DNA from: Lewinellaceae bacterium
GTDB lineage: Bacteria > Bacteroidota > Bacteroidia > Chitinophagales > Saprospiraceae
Direction: 5' to 3'
NCBI GenBank assembly: GCA_020636405.1
Contig: JACJXW010000004.1
Coordinates: 1,302,001-1,366,000, forward strand
Length of the DNA: 64,000 bases
Part shown: piece after piece, positions 48,996 to 58,566 of the stretch
Layout of the letters: every line of letters begins with the position of its first letter
How positions within the stretch are numbered: the stretch's first letter is position 1
The notes under the pieces: model-generated
What the model was told of the DNA's origin: nothing
What the model saw: only the letters and a program-made list of their open reading frames with translations
Databases searched by the model: none
Made by a program: the position numbers and the translations under genes

Positions 48996-51900
48996 TTACG
49001 GCCGGGCAACCATCAGTTTACTTGCCTTAATCTCCGTTCCATTGATCAGATAGGCCACATATAGGCCGCCGGACCAGTTGCCGATCTGCAGCTCGTAGCG
49101 GTTCTCGCCCGGAGCGGAAGCTACCCGCTCCGCCTGCACCATGCGGCCGTTGCCATCCATGATGCGGAGGGTGCTGACAGCATCTGCATCCTGTCCCAGT
49201 GTGAAGCGCACTACGGCAAAATCCACAGCCGGGTTGGGCGCTACGTCCAGGGCAAGGATCGCTCCCTGCTGGCCGGAAACCAGCCCCGGCCGCTGCGGGC
49301 CCTCTGTACGGGTAACGGTAACGAAGTTGTCCGAAAGGCTCCAGCAGTCATCGGAAAGCGGGACAGAAGCAGCGTCATCGCCAGGCTGGGCGATCAGGTT
49401 GCCGGTGTAAGCCAGCCCCCAAACCCGGCATACGCCCGGATCGCCACCTTCAAAATCGAACGTATCGCCGTTGATCAAGCTGAGGATGACATTATTTGCA
49501 TCCGTGATCACGTACACAAAGCTGGAGTTCGACGCACCAACGCTGATGAAGCTGACCTCATCAGGAACGCCATCGCCCACCACTACTGCCACTGCATCGG
49601 CTGTATCACTGGTGAATACCGAGCCGCCTTCCGGCACTTCCCGGACAACGGTAATGAAGTTGCTCGATAGTTGGTAACAGTCTTCCGAGACGGGTACGGA
49701 CAGCAGGTTGTCATTGAACCCTATCGTGATCTCCCCGGCCACAGCGACACCCCAGACGTGGTATACGCCCGGCGCGGCGCCTTCAAAGTCAATAACCGGA
49801 TTGATCACTTCCGGGACGATGACCCTGTTGTTGGCATTCGTGATGATGTACCGGTACACCAGGTCCGTGCTGTTGGTTTGCATCTGCACCAGGTCGGATA
49901 TGCCATCGCCCGGGCACTGGTAAATGGTATCCCGGCCACTGACAGTGGACACTTCCCCTCCGTCGACCGCGGGGCCACGGGTTACGTAGACAAAGTTGTC
50001 GGACAGCGCAAAGCAGCTGGTCGACAATTCGGCGTCTACTGCATCGAGTCCGATGATGTTATTCAGCATACCGGTATAAGACAGGCCGACCACCAGATAG
50101 TCGCCTTCCGGCAGTTGCGAGAAGTCGATTACCGCATCCTCGTACACATCCAGGATGATGAAGTTCGTATCCGTCAGCAGGTAGGCATAAGCATTGATTG
50201 CCGTGCTGGTAGTGGTGAAGTTCACCAGTCCGTCGTCTGGCCCGAGGCATACCAGGATATCATTCTCTCCATCGTCAGTGGCTACGCTGCCGCCTTCAGG
50301 GAAGTCGCGCACAATCGTCACTACGTTTTCGGAAAGGTCGTAGCAACCATCGGACAAGGGCACGTCAGTGATCACCTGGCCGACGTTGAGCGTCAGGTTG
50401 CCGGTGTAGGAAACCCCCCAGACTTTGGCGATACCCATTCCGGCAAGCTCAAAGTTGAAGCTGTTAGATGCCGGCAGGAAGCCGATGACGACGTTATTCT
50501 CGTTGGTGATAGCAAAGGTATAGCTGGCGCTCAGGGCACTGGTCGTGCCAAAGAACTCCAGGTTGTCGGCAACGCCATCCCCCACACAAAGGTTGATGTG
50601 GTTGACGCCTACCCCCAGGTTGGTGAATACCGTTGCGCCATCAACCCCGGTGGCCACGATCTCTACAAAGTTGTTGGTCAGGTCGTAGCAGTCCGTAGAC
50701 AGGTCCACCAGGAAGAGATTATCTCCCGGAATGGTGATGGGCTGGCCGGTGAACGCCAGGCCGTAAATATGGTAGACCCCGGGCTGGGCATTGCCAAAGT
50801 TGAAAGTTGGATCGTCCAGCGCTGCGATGATGAAATCTTCCTCATCCGTAACCACGAACAGGTAGTTGTTATCAGAAGCTCCATCGACAACAAAAGTGAC
50901 GCTATCCGGGGTGCTGTCTCCCACACAGATGTCCAGGCTGATTGGCCCTGCCAGGGTGCCGATCTCGCCAGCATCCGGTGTTTGCTTAATGACGGAGATA
51001 TAGTTGTCGGACAAGTCATAACATTCGTCTCCCAGAGGCATTGTCAGGACGTTGTCGCCAATAGCCGCAAGGAGGTTGCCGGAGAAGGCGAGCCCGTAGA
51101 CGCGGCATTCCCCGATGGGAGAACTGTCAAAGTTATAACTGTCGCCGGAGGGGAGGGCGATAATATCGTTCTCCTCATCGGTGATCACATAAACATACCG
51201 GGTGGTGGCGCCAATGCTATCGAATTGTACGATGTCGGCCGTTCCGTCACCCGGACAGATAAAGCGGGTGGTGTTGCCGTTGGGCATCGCCACCGTGCCG
51301 CCTTCCGGCACTTCCTGTATAATGGTAATATAGTTGGCGGACAGATTCCAGCAATCTGTAGAAAGAACGGCCGTGGCAGCGTTTTGGCCGATTTGGGCAA
51401 CCAGGTTGCCGGAATAGGCAACCCCCCAGATCCGGTACTCTCCCGGAGAGGCACCTTCGAAATCAAAGCTGTCGCTACCCGGCAGAGCGATGATATTGTT
51501 GTCATCATCGGTAATTATATAAGCATACAGGCCGGCGGTTCCGGTGCTGTCGAACATCACGATATCCGGGTTACCGTCCCCGGGGCAGGTGTAGCGAATG
51601 GTATTGCCGTCAGGCATGGCCACGGTGCCGCCTTCCGGCACCTCGCGGATGACCGTGATGAAGTTGTCGGACAGGTCGAAACAATCATCGGACAGAGCAA
51701 CGGCCGCGGCGTCATCTCCCACCATGGCAGTGATGTTCCCGGTATAGGCCAGTCCCCAAACGCGGCAGATACCGATACCGGCAGGGTCGAAGTCCGCCAT
51801 ATCCCCGGCAGCTATGTCCAGGATGAGGTTATTCTCATCGGTGATTACGTAAAGGTACTCGCCGGCAGTGCCACTGCTGTCGAAGCGGATGATATCGGGG

Positions 51901-54710
51901 TTGCCGTCGCCAGGGCAAATGGCCACCTGGTTTTCACCGTCTTCAGTAGCTACGGTACCGCCCTCCGGTTGTTCGCGGATCACGGTAATAAAATTATCGG
52001 ACAGGTCGAAGCAGTCGTCGCTCAGCGCAACGGCCGCGGCGTCATCTCCCACCATGGCAGTGATGTTCCCGGTATAGGCCAGCCCCCAGACGCGGCAGGT
52101 GCCGGCGGGCGCGCCGTCAAAGTCAAAGCTGTCGCCGGCGGGGAATGCCAGGATGATATTGTTTTCATCCGTGACCACATAGGCGTAGGGCCCGCTGGAT
52201 GTTCCCGTGCTTTCGAACATCACGACGTCCGGGTTGCCGTCGCCGGGGCAGGTGTATCGGGTATCCTCTCCATTGGGCATGGCCACCGTTCCGCCGTTCG
52301 GCGTTTCGCGGACCACAGTGATGAAGTTGTCGGAGAGGTCGAAGCAGTCGTCGCTCAGCGCCACGGCTGCGGCGTCATCACCGGGCATAGCCGTGATGTT
52401 ACCGGTGTAAGCCAGCCCCCAAACGCGGCAGGTGCCGGCGGGTGCACCGTCGAAGTCAAAGCTGTCGCCATCGGGCAAAGCCAGAATGATATTGTTCTCA
52501 TCGGTGATCACATAAATAAATGGTGTGATGCCGGCGCCGATGCTGTCGAAAAGGACGATATCAGGCGTACCGTCGCCAGGGCAGGTATAACGTATTGTCT
52601 CCCCGTTGGGCATTTGCACCAGTCCCGCTTCCGGCTGCTGCCGAACGACGGCGATGAAGTTATCGGACAAGTCATAGCAGTCGTCGGTTAGTATGGCTGT
52701 AGAAGCCGTATCGCCCACCATGGCCGTTAAGCTACCGGTGTAGGCCAGTCCCCAGATGCGGCAGATGCCGGCGGGTGCGCCGTCGAAGTCAAAACTGTCG
52801 CCACCGGGCACGTCCAGGATGATATTCTGTTCATCCGTGATCACATAGGTAAACGACGGCCCGGCAGTTCCTGTGCTGTCAAAAGAAAGGATATCCGGGT
52901 TGCCGTCGCCGGGGCAGGTAAATGCCAGGTTGCTGCCATCGCTAAAGGCTACGGTGCCGCCGTCGGGTACTTCCCGAATAACGGTGATGAAGTTATCGGA
53001 CAGGCTGAAGCAGTCGTCGCTGAGGGCTACGGAGGCGGCATCATCGCCTACCATTGCGGTGACGTTGCCGGTGTAAGCCAGCCCCCAAACGCGGCAGGTG
53101 CCGGCGGGCGCGCCATCGAAATCGAAGCTGTCGCCGTCGGGGAATGCCAGGATGACGTTGTTCTCGTCGGTCACAACGTAGGCATAGGCGCCTGTGCCCG
53201 AGCCGGTATTTTCAAATTGTACGACATCCGGGTTGCCATCGCCCGGGCAGGTATAGCGGATGGTATTGCCGTTGGGCATAGCCACGGTGCCGCCATCGAC
53301 GCTTTCCCGGCGGATGGTAATGAAGTTGTCGGACAGGCCGAAGCAGCCATCGGCGAGCACAGCGCTGGCTGCGTCATCGCCTTCTTCAGCCAGCAGGGTG
53401 CCGCCGTAAGCCAGTCCCCATACGCGGCAGACGCCGACGTCAGCCCCCTCGAAGTCCGCGGAGCCGGCATCGTTGATGGCCAGGATGATATTGTCCTCAT
53501 CGGTAATCAGATAAGTATAATTGTCAGCGCCAACCGAAGTATTGGTGAAATTGAAAACATCGGGTACCCCATCGCCAACGCAGGCTACGGCGTCGGTAGC
53601 CCCATTATCCAGGGCTACATTACCTCCGTCGGCTTCCTGGCGGATGACCTCGATGAAGTTTGCAGACAATTCAAAACAGTCGTCACTCAGCGCTACGGCA
53701 GCGGCATCATCACCGGGTGCGGCAGTGAGCGCGCCGGTATAGGACAGGCCCCAGATGCGGCAGACGCCGGCTCCGGCTCCTTCGAAGTTGGCGGAGTTGC
53801 CATCCGGAATGTCGAGGATGATGTTGTTGTCATCCGTTATGATGAAGGTGTAAGCTGCCGGAGAGCTTGTTTGGTTGGTAAAGGACAGGATATCGTCTTG
53901 CCCGTCTCCGACACAGACTGTCGCGGAAGTTTCGCCATTGGTGAGCGCTACGGAGCCGCCATCGGGCTGCGAACGGATGACCTCAATGTAGTTTTCCGAC
54001 AAACCGAAGCAATTGTCGGAAATGGTTGAGACGCCTACCATGTCCCCGGGCATAGCCGTCAGGGCTCCGGCATAAGCAATCCCCCATACGCGGCAGATGC
54101 CGGCGGGAGCGCTGTCGAAGTCAAAGCTGTTGCCGGCGGCAACGGTGATGACGACGTTGTTCTCATCAGTGATGATATAGGCGTAGTTTTGCGGAGCAGA
54201 TGCGGTCGTCGTGAAGTTGACCACGTCAGGGACTCCGTCGCCGACGCATACGGTTACGGAGGTATTGCCTTCATCGGTGGCAACGGCTCCGCCATCGGGC
54301 GTGAAGTTAACAACGGTGATGAAATTATCACTCAAATTGCCACAGAAGGAACCCAGCCCTGCCGTAGTGGCGTTCTGCCCGCGGCGGGCGGTTATTTGTC
54401 CCAGCCAGGAGAATGCATAGACGCGAAAGCTGCCCACGCCGAGGCCTTCAAAGGTGAGCATCCCCCGGACACTCACCTTGAGGATGATATTATTCTCATC
54501 GGTGATCAGGAAGCTGACCGGCATTGCCAGAGAAGTAGCAGAAAAGTTGATGGTTTCGGCAATGCCGTCCCCTTCACAGGTGATAACCTGATCTCCTCCT
54601 CCTTCAACAGTGACCAGTACATCAATACATCGGGCTGGGAATTGAGCTTGAGCATTTTGACCAAGGAAAAAAGAGAGGCCAAAAGCCAGAAGTAAAACTC
54701 TGAGCTTCAT
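48996..54710 (-). CDS. Giant T9SS surface protein made of sixteen ~105-residue repeats
   Basis: 1904 residues with a signal peptide (MKLRVLLLAFGLSFFLGQNA). The protein consists of 16 tandem repeats, each with a CxGDGxxDxxxF strand, a Y(V/I)ITDENNxIL strand, a CR(V/I)WGLAYTG strand and a (D/E)CFxLSDNFITV strand, so about three cysteines per repeat. Repeats 5-9 are nearly identical (for example TAMVGDDAAAVALSDDCFDL in several), while the first two and the last six are diverged, some lacking one cysteine. The last 80 residues (LDVAPNPAVDFAVVRFTLGQ, WSGGLYVAYLINGTEIKASK) are a sorting domain. The repeat is not a PKD domain and I do not recognise a named family; a surface fibre or adhesin is plausible. 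A very long antisense open frame over it is an artefact of repeat codon use. Confidence 0.88.
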   Translation of the reverse strand: MKLRVLLLAFGLSFFLGQNAQAQFPARCIDVLVTVEGGGDQVITCEGDGIAETINFSATSLAMPVSFLITDENNIILKVSVRGMLTFEGLGVGSFRVYAFSWLGQITARRGQNATTAGLGSFCGNLSDNFITVVNFTPDGGAVATDEGNTSVTVCVGDGVPDVVNFTTTASAPQNYAYIITDENNVVITVAAGNSFDFDSAPAGICRVWGIAYAGALTAMPGDMVGVSTISDNCFGLSENYIEVIRSQPDGGSVALTNGETSATVCVGDGQDDILSFTNQTSSPAAYTFIITDDNNIILDIPDGNSANFEGAGAGVCRIWGLSYTGALTAAPGDDAAAVALSDDCFELSANFIEVIRQEADGGNVALDNGATDAVACVGDGVPDVFNFTNTSVGADNYTYLITDEDNIILAINDAGSADFEGADVGVCRVWGLAYGGTLLAEEGDDAASAVLADGCFGLSDNFITIRRESVDGGTVAMPNGNTIRYTCPGDGNPDVVQFENTGSGTGAYAYVVTDENNVILAFPDGDSFDFDGAPAGTCRVWGLAYTGNVTAMVGDDAASVALSDDCFSLSDNFITVIREVPDGGTVAFSDGSNLAFTCPGDGNPDILSFDSTGTAGPSFTYVITDEQNIILDVPGGDSFDFDGAPAGICRIWGLAYTGSLTAMVGDTASTAILTDDCYDLSDNFIAVVRQQPEAGLVQMPNGETIRYTCPGDGTPDIVLFDSIGAGITPFIYVITDENNIILALPDGDSFDFDGAPAGTCRVWGLAYTGNITAMPGDDAAAVALSDDCFDLSDNFITVVRETPNGGTVAMPNGEDTRYTCPGDGNPDVVMFESTGTSSGPYAYVVTDENNIILAFPAGDSFDFDGAPAGTCRVWGLAYTGNITAMVGDDAAAVALSDDCFDLSDNFITVIREQPEGGTVATEDGENQVAICPGDGNPDIIRFDSSGTAGEYLYVITDENNLILDIAAGDMADFDPAGIGICRVWGLAYTGNITAMVGDDAAAVALSDDCFDLSDNFITVIREVPEGGTVAMPDGNTIRYTCPGDGNPDIVMFDSTGTAGLYAYIITDDDNNIIALPGSDSFDFEGASPGEYRIWGVAYSGNLVAQIGQNAATAVLSTDCWNLSANYITIIQEVPEGGTVAMPNGNTTRFICPGDGTADIVQFDSIGATTRYVYVITDEENDIIALPSGDSYNFDSSPIGECRVYGLAFSGNLLAAIGDNVLTMPLGDECYDLSDNYISVIKQTPDAGEIGTLAGPISLDICVGDSTPDSVTFVVDGASDNNYLFVVTDEEDFIIAALDDPTFNFGNAQPGVYHIYGLAFTGQPITIPGDNLFLVDLSTDCYDLTNNFVEIVATGVDGATVFTNLGVGVNHINLCVGDGVADNLEFFGTTSALSASYTFAITNENNVVIGFLPASNSFNFELAGMGIAKVWGVSYTGNLTLNVGQVITDVPLSDGCYDLSENVVTIVRDFPEGGSVATDDGENDILVCLGPDDGLVNFTTTSTAINAYAYLLTDTNFIILDVYEDAVIDFSQLPEGDYLVVGLSYTGMLNNIIGLDAVDAELSTSCFALSDNFVYVTRGPAVDGGEVSTVSGRDTIYQCPGDGISDLVQMQTNSTDLVYRYIITNANNRVIVPEVINPVIDFEGAAPGVYHVWGVAVAGEITIGFNDNLLSVPVSEDCYQLSSNFITVVREVPEGGSVFTSDTADAVAVVVGDGVPDEVSFISVGASNSSFVYVITDANNVILSLINGDTFDFEGGDPGVCRVWGLAYTGNLIAQPGDDAASVPLSDDCWSLSDNFVTVTRTEGPQRPGLVSGQQGAILALDVAPNPAVDFAVVRFTLGQDADAVSTLRIMDGNGRMVQAERVASAPGENRYELQIGNWSGGLYVAYLINGTEIKASKLMVARP

Positions 54711-55096
54711 AGTAAAATGTGGTTTTACCAGTTTGATAAATTATGATTCAGGCACACCCGTACAATCTTGCCGAGCGTGTCGTCGCAAAAAACAATGAGG
54801 GGGGAATAATAGCACCTTGCATCCCGCGAAGCAATCGGCGAAAGGGAGCATAGCAGGTTGTGAGTAGGTCTCTCAAAGTGGGGCCAGGAGTATTGCTTCG
54901 CTTCAAAGGAATAATGTTGCAATCGGCCATGACGCAAACGCCACAGCGAAATTATTATAATTTTTTCTATAATAAAAGAGCTGTTGAGGGAATTTTTCAG
55001 CACCTGAGGTTTCTGCTTACACCGGGAGAGTGAAGCTTGGTTTCAACCGTACAAATTAAAAAAAAATACAGATAAAACAAAGGCTTTTCCGACTTT
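54711..55096. other. 386-nt gap, no gene recognised
   Basis: AT-rich with one inverted repeat (ttattata at 54952-54959 with tataataa at 54968-54975). A 92-codon minus-strand open frame (54725-55003) has no signal peptide, no domain likeness and odd composition, so I do not call it. No TAnnTTTG box with a proper -33 was found for the giant gene; a CAAATTAA near 55045 is one base off. Confidence 0.4.
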
Positions 55097-57814
55097 CTAT
55101 TCAATTAGGTTGATCAGGGTCCGGTAATCGTCGAAAGGAGCATCGTTATCTTTCATTTCCAGGATATCCATCAGGGGCAGGTTCTGGTAGGCATCTTCGA
55201 GGCTTAGGCGGGTCTGTTCGCATCGGATTTCCACTTCTCCGTTGCGGATCTGCTCCATGCGCCAGCGGTAGGTTGCCTCCATTCGGGCGAGTATTCTTTG
55301 GTTGGCCTCTACGAAGTCTTCCTGAGGCGCCACCGCATTGATGTCCTGGAAGGCGTGGTTATTTCGAGCCAGGAGCAGCCCCTTTTCCATGATGAAGTAT
55401 GCGGTGTGAGCCCAGCTGTGTCCTTCGCCCAGCAGGCGGGCATAGAGTACCAACTGCAGGTCTTCTTCATTGCGGATGCTCTGTTCCCGGTAGCGTGCGC
55501 CCCGCCACTTGAGGTCTATGACTGCCCGTTCTGTCCCCCGTTTCAGGATGAGGTCTGCCCGGCCGTTGATCGCGGTGCCCATGAAGCTGCCCTCCAGCGG
55601 TTTTTCCGTTTCCAGTACCTCCCAGCCGTTTTCGCGGATGTGCTTAACCAGGCTCCAGGCAGCGTATTTCACGCGTTGTACGAAGCTGATACGTTCGGGT
55701 TCCTTGCCATAGAGGAGCATAACAGCCCCTTCGCGCCGGAGTAATCCGGCTGTTTCCCTGTCGATGAATGCATCGACCTGCTCTTTATTCCACTGCCGGA
55801 TATCCTCCCGCAGCAACTTTTCGAAGTAACGGTGCGCCAGGTTGCCCATCAGGGTATGTTCCTTGACGATACTGAGAATGGAAGATTTGTGCAGGCGGAT
55901 CTGGTGCTTAAAGACCCACTGATAGGGATAGTAGAACAGATCGGCCAGGCTGCTGAAGGTTTCTGCTTCCCGGCGTCCCAGTTTGGCAGCGGAGCGGATG
56001 CGGAGGAATGGGCGGGGTTGGCCGAGCTTTCGGTGCTCGAGGTGCGTGTGCCGTGGCAGATCAAAAAGGGCAGTGAAAGGGGGAGTGGGTATGCCCTTGT
56101 CGATATCCAGGCTGATGGCTTCCAGGTTGCGGAATGCTGCTTGCAGGTCGCCATAAAGAGGGTGGGGGTGGGCATCCTGTCCGTTGGCCATTTGCGGGAG
56201 GACGAGCACGAGCCGATCCTGGCAGTGCAGAATGGGGCATTTCCGCTGCCAGATGAGCCGTGCATTTTCCAGTGCAGGCCCCTGTAACCCGACGCCTCTT
56301 TCCTGAAGGTAATCGGCCTCCGGCTGATACCACCGGGAAAAAAAGTGGACGGGCTCGTTCTGCGTAAAGCTCCACCACAGCAACTGAGGCACCTCTCCGA
56401 TGATGGCATTGGGGTGCTGTACGTGGGGCAGGAAACCACACTCCCTGCCGCTCAGCTGAACCGGCGCCGGCTCGTAGATGGTGCGGACGATGCGCTCCAG
56501 TTCCAGGTTGGACAACTGTTCTTCCGGCAGGGCTTCCAGCAGTTCCCTTATCCTCTTGGCCTGCTGGCTGAGTACCAGCAGAGAGTTGTTCTTGCTGCCT
56601 TCTTCTTCAAAACACTCAAAGGCCCACTGGGCCAGGTAGGCAAAAATCTCAATGACGTCTTCCTTGGGTACGGACTGGGAAATGTCATAGCGTTGGCGGC
56701 GGAACCAGAATACATACTGATATTCGATCTTTTTCAGGTCGATGGAGGCATCCTGTGCGGCCCGGGCCCGCATTTCCTCGAAATAGCGGGCGATGGTGGC
56801 ACGCCAGCCGTCGCTGTCGATACCGGGCGTCTGTGCCATTTGTGCGGCAATGCGGTAGGCCAGTTCATCTTCCAGCGGTTTGACGGACAAGGAGACGAAC
56901 TCCATGATCTTGAAGGGGTCGATGGGTTCCCACAGGAAGACGGTCACCAGTTTGAGGACCTGCAGGGTGGGCCGGGCCAGTGAGGCGGAGAGCTGGCCCA
57001 GGCCGGGCAGCCCTTCCTGGATGAGGGCATGGCCGAAGGTGCTGTCCTGCCCTGGAATAAGACAAGCTGGGCGAAAGCCGGGGTTGAGGCGCAGCAACTG
57101 GGCAAGGTAAGCCGCCAGGCTTGATTCGCGCTTGCCCCGGAGCAACAGCAGGGAGCCGTCTGCCCGAAAGGCCTGTTTGCCGGAGGCCGGCGCCTGGCCG
57201 TTCAGGGCCTGCTGGAAGCGGGCCAGGTCGGATTCGCCTTCCGCCACCGGAGTGGGCAACTGACGGATGGTGACGCCTTGTGTTTCAAGCAAGGCGAAAA
57301 GACGTTGAAAGTGGACGGGGAGCAGTTCCCTGGGCTCATTTATCCATACCACATCGAGCGGTAGCCGGCGGTGGGGCAATGTTTCCAGAACAGCGGTAAA
57401 GCGGCCGGCGTAACCGGCGGCCAGCCGGATGCCTCCTTTGCCCTGGCTGATCATTTCTTCCAGTTCGGCCAGGCAGCGCAGGCGTTCCGGCAGGCCTTCA
57501 TCCTGTCGGAAATCCCAACCGGCGAGTAGCAGTTCATCGCGGCGTTCCAGCAGGTTGGTGGCGGTGGCAAACTGGTCGGCCTCAAAAGAAGCCTGGTAGA
57601 ATATGCCGGGAGAGGCTTGCACTTGCTTCCGGATGGCTTGCCGGTATTGTTCAATGCGCAGGTATTCATCATCCGAAGGATGGCCCAGCAGGCCCAGGTG
57701 AGATTCCAGGAAGTAGAGCATCCCCTGGGGGCCGAGGTAATGAGCACCTCCGGCAGTGGTTTCCGGGAGGGGAAAGGCGGCATCATCCAGTGCCATTCCG
57801 AAAAAAACTTTCAT
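55097..57814 (-). CDS. AddB-like PD-(D/E)XK nuclease with degenerate helicase region
   Basis: 905 residues. The C-terminal 250 residues hold a RecB-family nuclease: MGNLAHRYFEKLL (His), GTAINGRADLILKRG (Asp754), AVIDLKWRG (Asp767, Lys769) and later EDLQLVLYARLL, the QxxxY-like motif. The first 650 residues resemble the inactivated superfamily-I helicase scaffold of AddB (LPLDVVWINEPRELLPVHFQ, FRPACLIPGQDSTFGHAL, LARPTLQVLKLVTVFLWEPI) with no Walker A motif. AddB normally works with the AddA helicase-nuclease in double-strand-break repair; addA is not in the window. Position next to unrelated genes leaves open a role as a lone nuclease. No cysteine cluster for a 4Fe-4S site is seen. Confidence 0.8.
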   Translation of the reverse strand: MKVFFGMALDDAAFPLPETTAGGAHYLGPQGMLYFLESHLGLLGHPSDDEYLRIEQYRQAIRKQVQASPGIFYQASFEADQFATATNLLERRDELLLAGWDFRQDEGLPERLRCLAELEEMISQGKGGIRLAAGYAGRFTAVLETLPHRRLPLDVVWINEPRELLPVHFQRLFALLETQGVTIRQLPTPVAEGESDLARFQQALNGQAPASGKQAFRADGSLLLLRGKRESSLAAYLAQLLRLNPGFRPACLIPGQDSTFGHALIQEGLPGLGQLSASLARPTLQVLKLVTVFLWEPIDPFKIMEFVSLSVKPLEDELAYRIAAQMAQTPGIDSDGWRATIARYFEEMRARAAQDASIDLKKIEYQYVFWFRRQRYDISQSVPKEDVIEIFAYLAQWAFECFEEEGSKNNSLLVLSQQAKRIRELLEALPEEQLSNLELERIVRTIYEPAPVQLSGRECGFLPHVQHPNAIIGEVPQLLWWSFTQNEPVHFFSRWYQPEADYLQERGVGLQGPALENARLIWQRKCPILHCQDRLVLVLPQMANGQDAHPHPLYGDLQAAFRNLEAISLDIDKGIPTPPFTALFDLPRHTHLEHRKLGQPRPFLRIRSAAKLGRREAETFSSLADLFYYPYQWVFKHQIRLHKSSILSIVKEHTLMGNLAHRYFEKLLREDIRQWNKEQVDAFIDRETAGLLRREGAVMLLYGKEPERISFVQRVKYAAWSLVKHIRENGWEVLETEKPLEGSFMGTAINGRADLILKRGTERAVIDLKWRGARYREQSIRNEEDLQLVLYARLLGEGHSWAHTAYFIMEKGLLLARNNHAFQDINAVAPQEDFVEANQRILARMEATYRWRMEQIRNGEVEIRCEQTRLSLEDAYQNLPLMDILEMKDNDAPFDDYRTLINLIE

Positions 57815-57995
57815 AATCCTCCGTTATTTGCGATGTTTGTAACGTGTTGGCCGGCTTTTCTGCCTGGCAGCAAAAGCGGACTTGACTACTTTGTGCCTGA
57901 TTGTTTCCATGGTTTTACCGGATTTGTCACCAATTTATGGAAAAAAAGGAATTATTTTGGTGGCATGCCGGTGGAATGTGAAAATCATACTGCTT

Positions 57996-58418
57996 ATGAA
58001 GAAAAGATATCAATTGGTGATGGTTTTTATTTTCTCCATTTTCATGGCCAACGTCATTGAAGCGGCCGCAGTGCGAGTATCGCCCTCTGCCCCGCTGGAG
58101 GCGGCGGCATCAATGGATAGCGAGCGCATGGAAAAGGCGAAAGCCCGGCTGGGCCAGAATGGCGAAAAGTACGAAAAGCGCCTGAAACGGTTGGAACGAA
58201 AAATGGAAAAACGGGGCCTTGCCGTTGAGGATCAGTCTCAGGACGTTTGGAATGATGGCAAATTCCGCTTGGGCCTATTACTGCTGTTGGTGGCTATTGG
58301 ACTGGCCATCATTGGGGCGATCATTTCCCTGGCGGGGCTATTCAGTTTCATGGCGGGGCTGTTTGCTCTGGCGGGGGTTATCCTGCTGATCTGGAGCCTG
58401 GTGGAAAACTATGGTTAG
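57996..58418 (+). CDS. Small membrane protein with charged coiled-coil and two C-terminal membrane helices (first of a related pair)
   Basis: 140 residues from the ATG at 57996; earlier in-frame codons lack protein character. Signal peptide (MKKRYQLVMVFIFSIFMANV...EAAA), then a highly charged helix (MEKAKARLGQNGEKYEKRLK, RLERKMEKRG), then two hydrophobic stretches (FRLGLLLLLVAIGLAIIGAI and FSFMAGLFALAGVILLIWSL). The 58567 gene has the same plan. Function unknown; the layout suggests an envelope protein whose charged segment lies in the periplasm. Confidence 0.75.
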   Translation: MKKRYQLVMVFIFSIFMANVIEAAAVRVSPSAPLEAAASMDSERMEKAKARLGQNGEKYEKRLKRLERKMEKRGLAVEDQSQDVWNDGKFRLGLLLLLVAIGLAIIGAIISLAGLFSFMAGLFALAGVILLIWSLVENYG

Positions 58419-58566
58419 GACAAGTTGAGTAGATTTGTCTGCCGATATTGAAAATATCCTTATATTCAATGCGGAGTAACGGCGATATTTTCGCGCATAT
58501 AGCCTTTCCCGGCAGGATTCTCCTGGCCCCGGAATTCAATTGAGGATCAAAAAAACTCCAGACAAT

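Noticed and set aside
49671..52691. Open frame of 1006 codons on the + strand inside the 16-repeat gene
   Set aside because: It is antisense to a gene with signal peptide, ordered repeats and sorting domain; the long frame results from repeated codon patterns. It has no export signal or domain likeness.
54725..55003. 92-codon minus-strand frame in the gap after the giant repeat gene
   Set aside because: No signal, no domain likeness, unusual composition and no promoter; treated as non-coding.
57882..57995. N-terminal extension of the first small membrane protein
   Set aside because: The signal peptide begins at 57996; the preceding codons are leader sequence.
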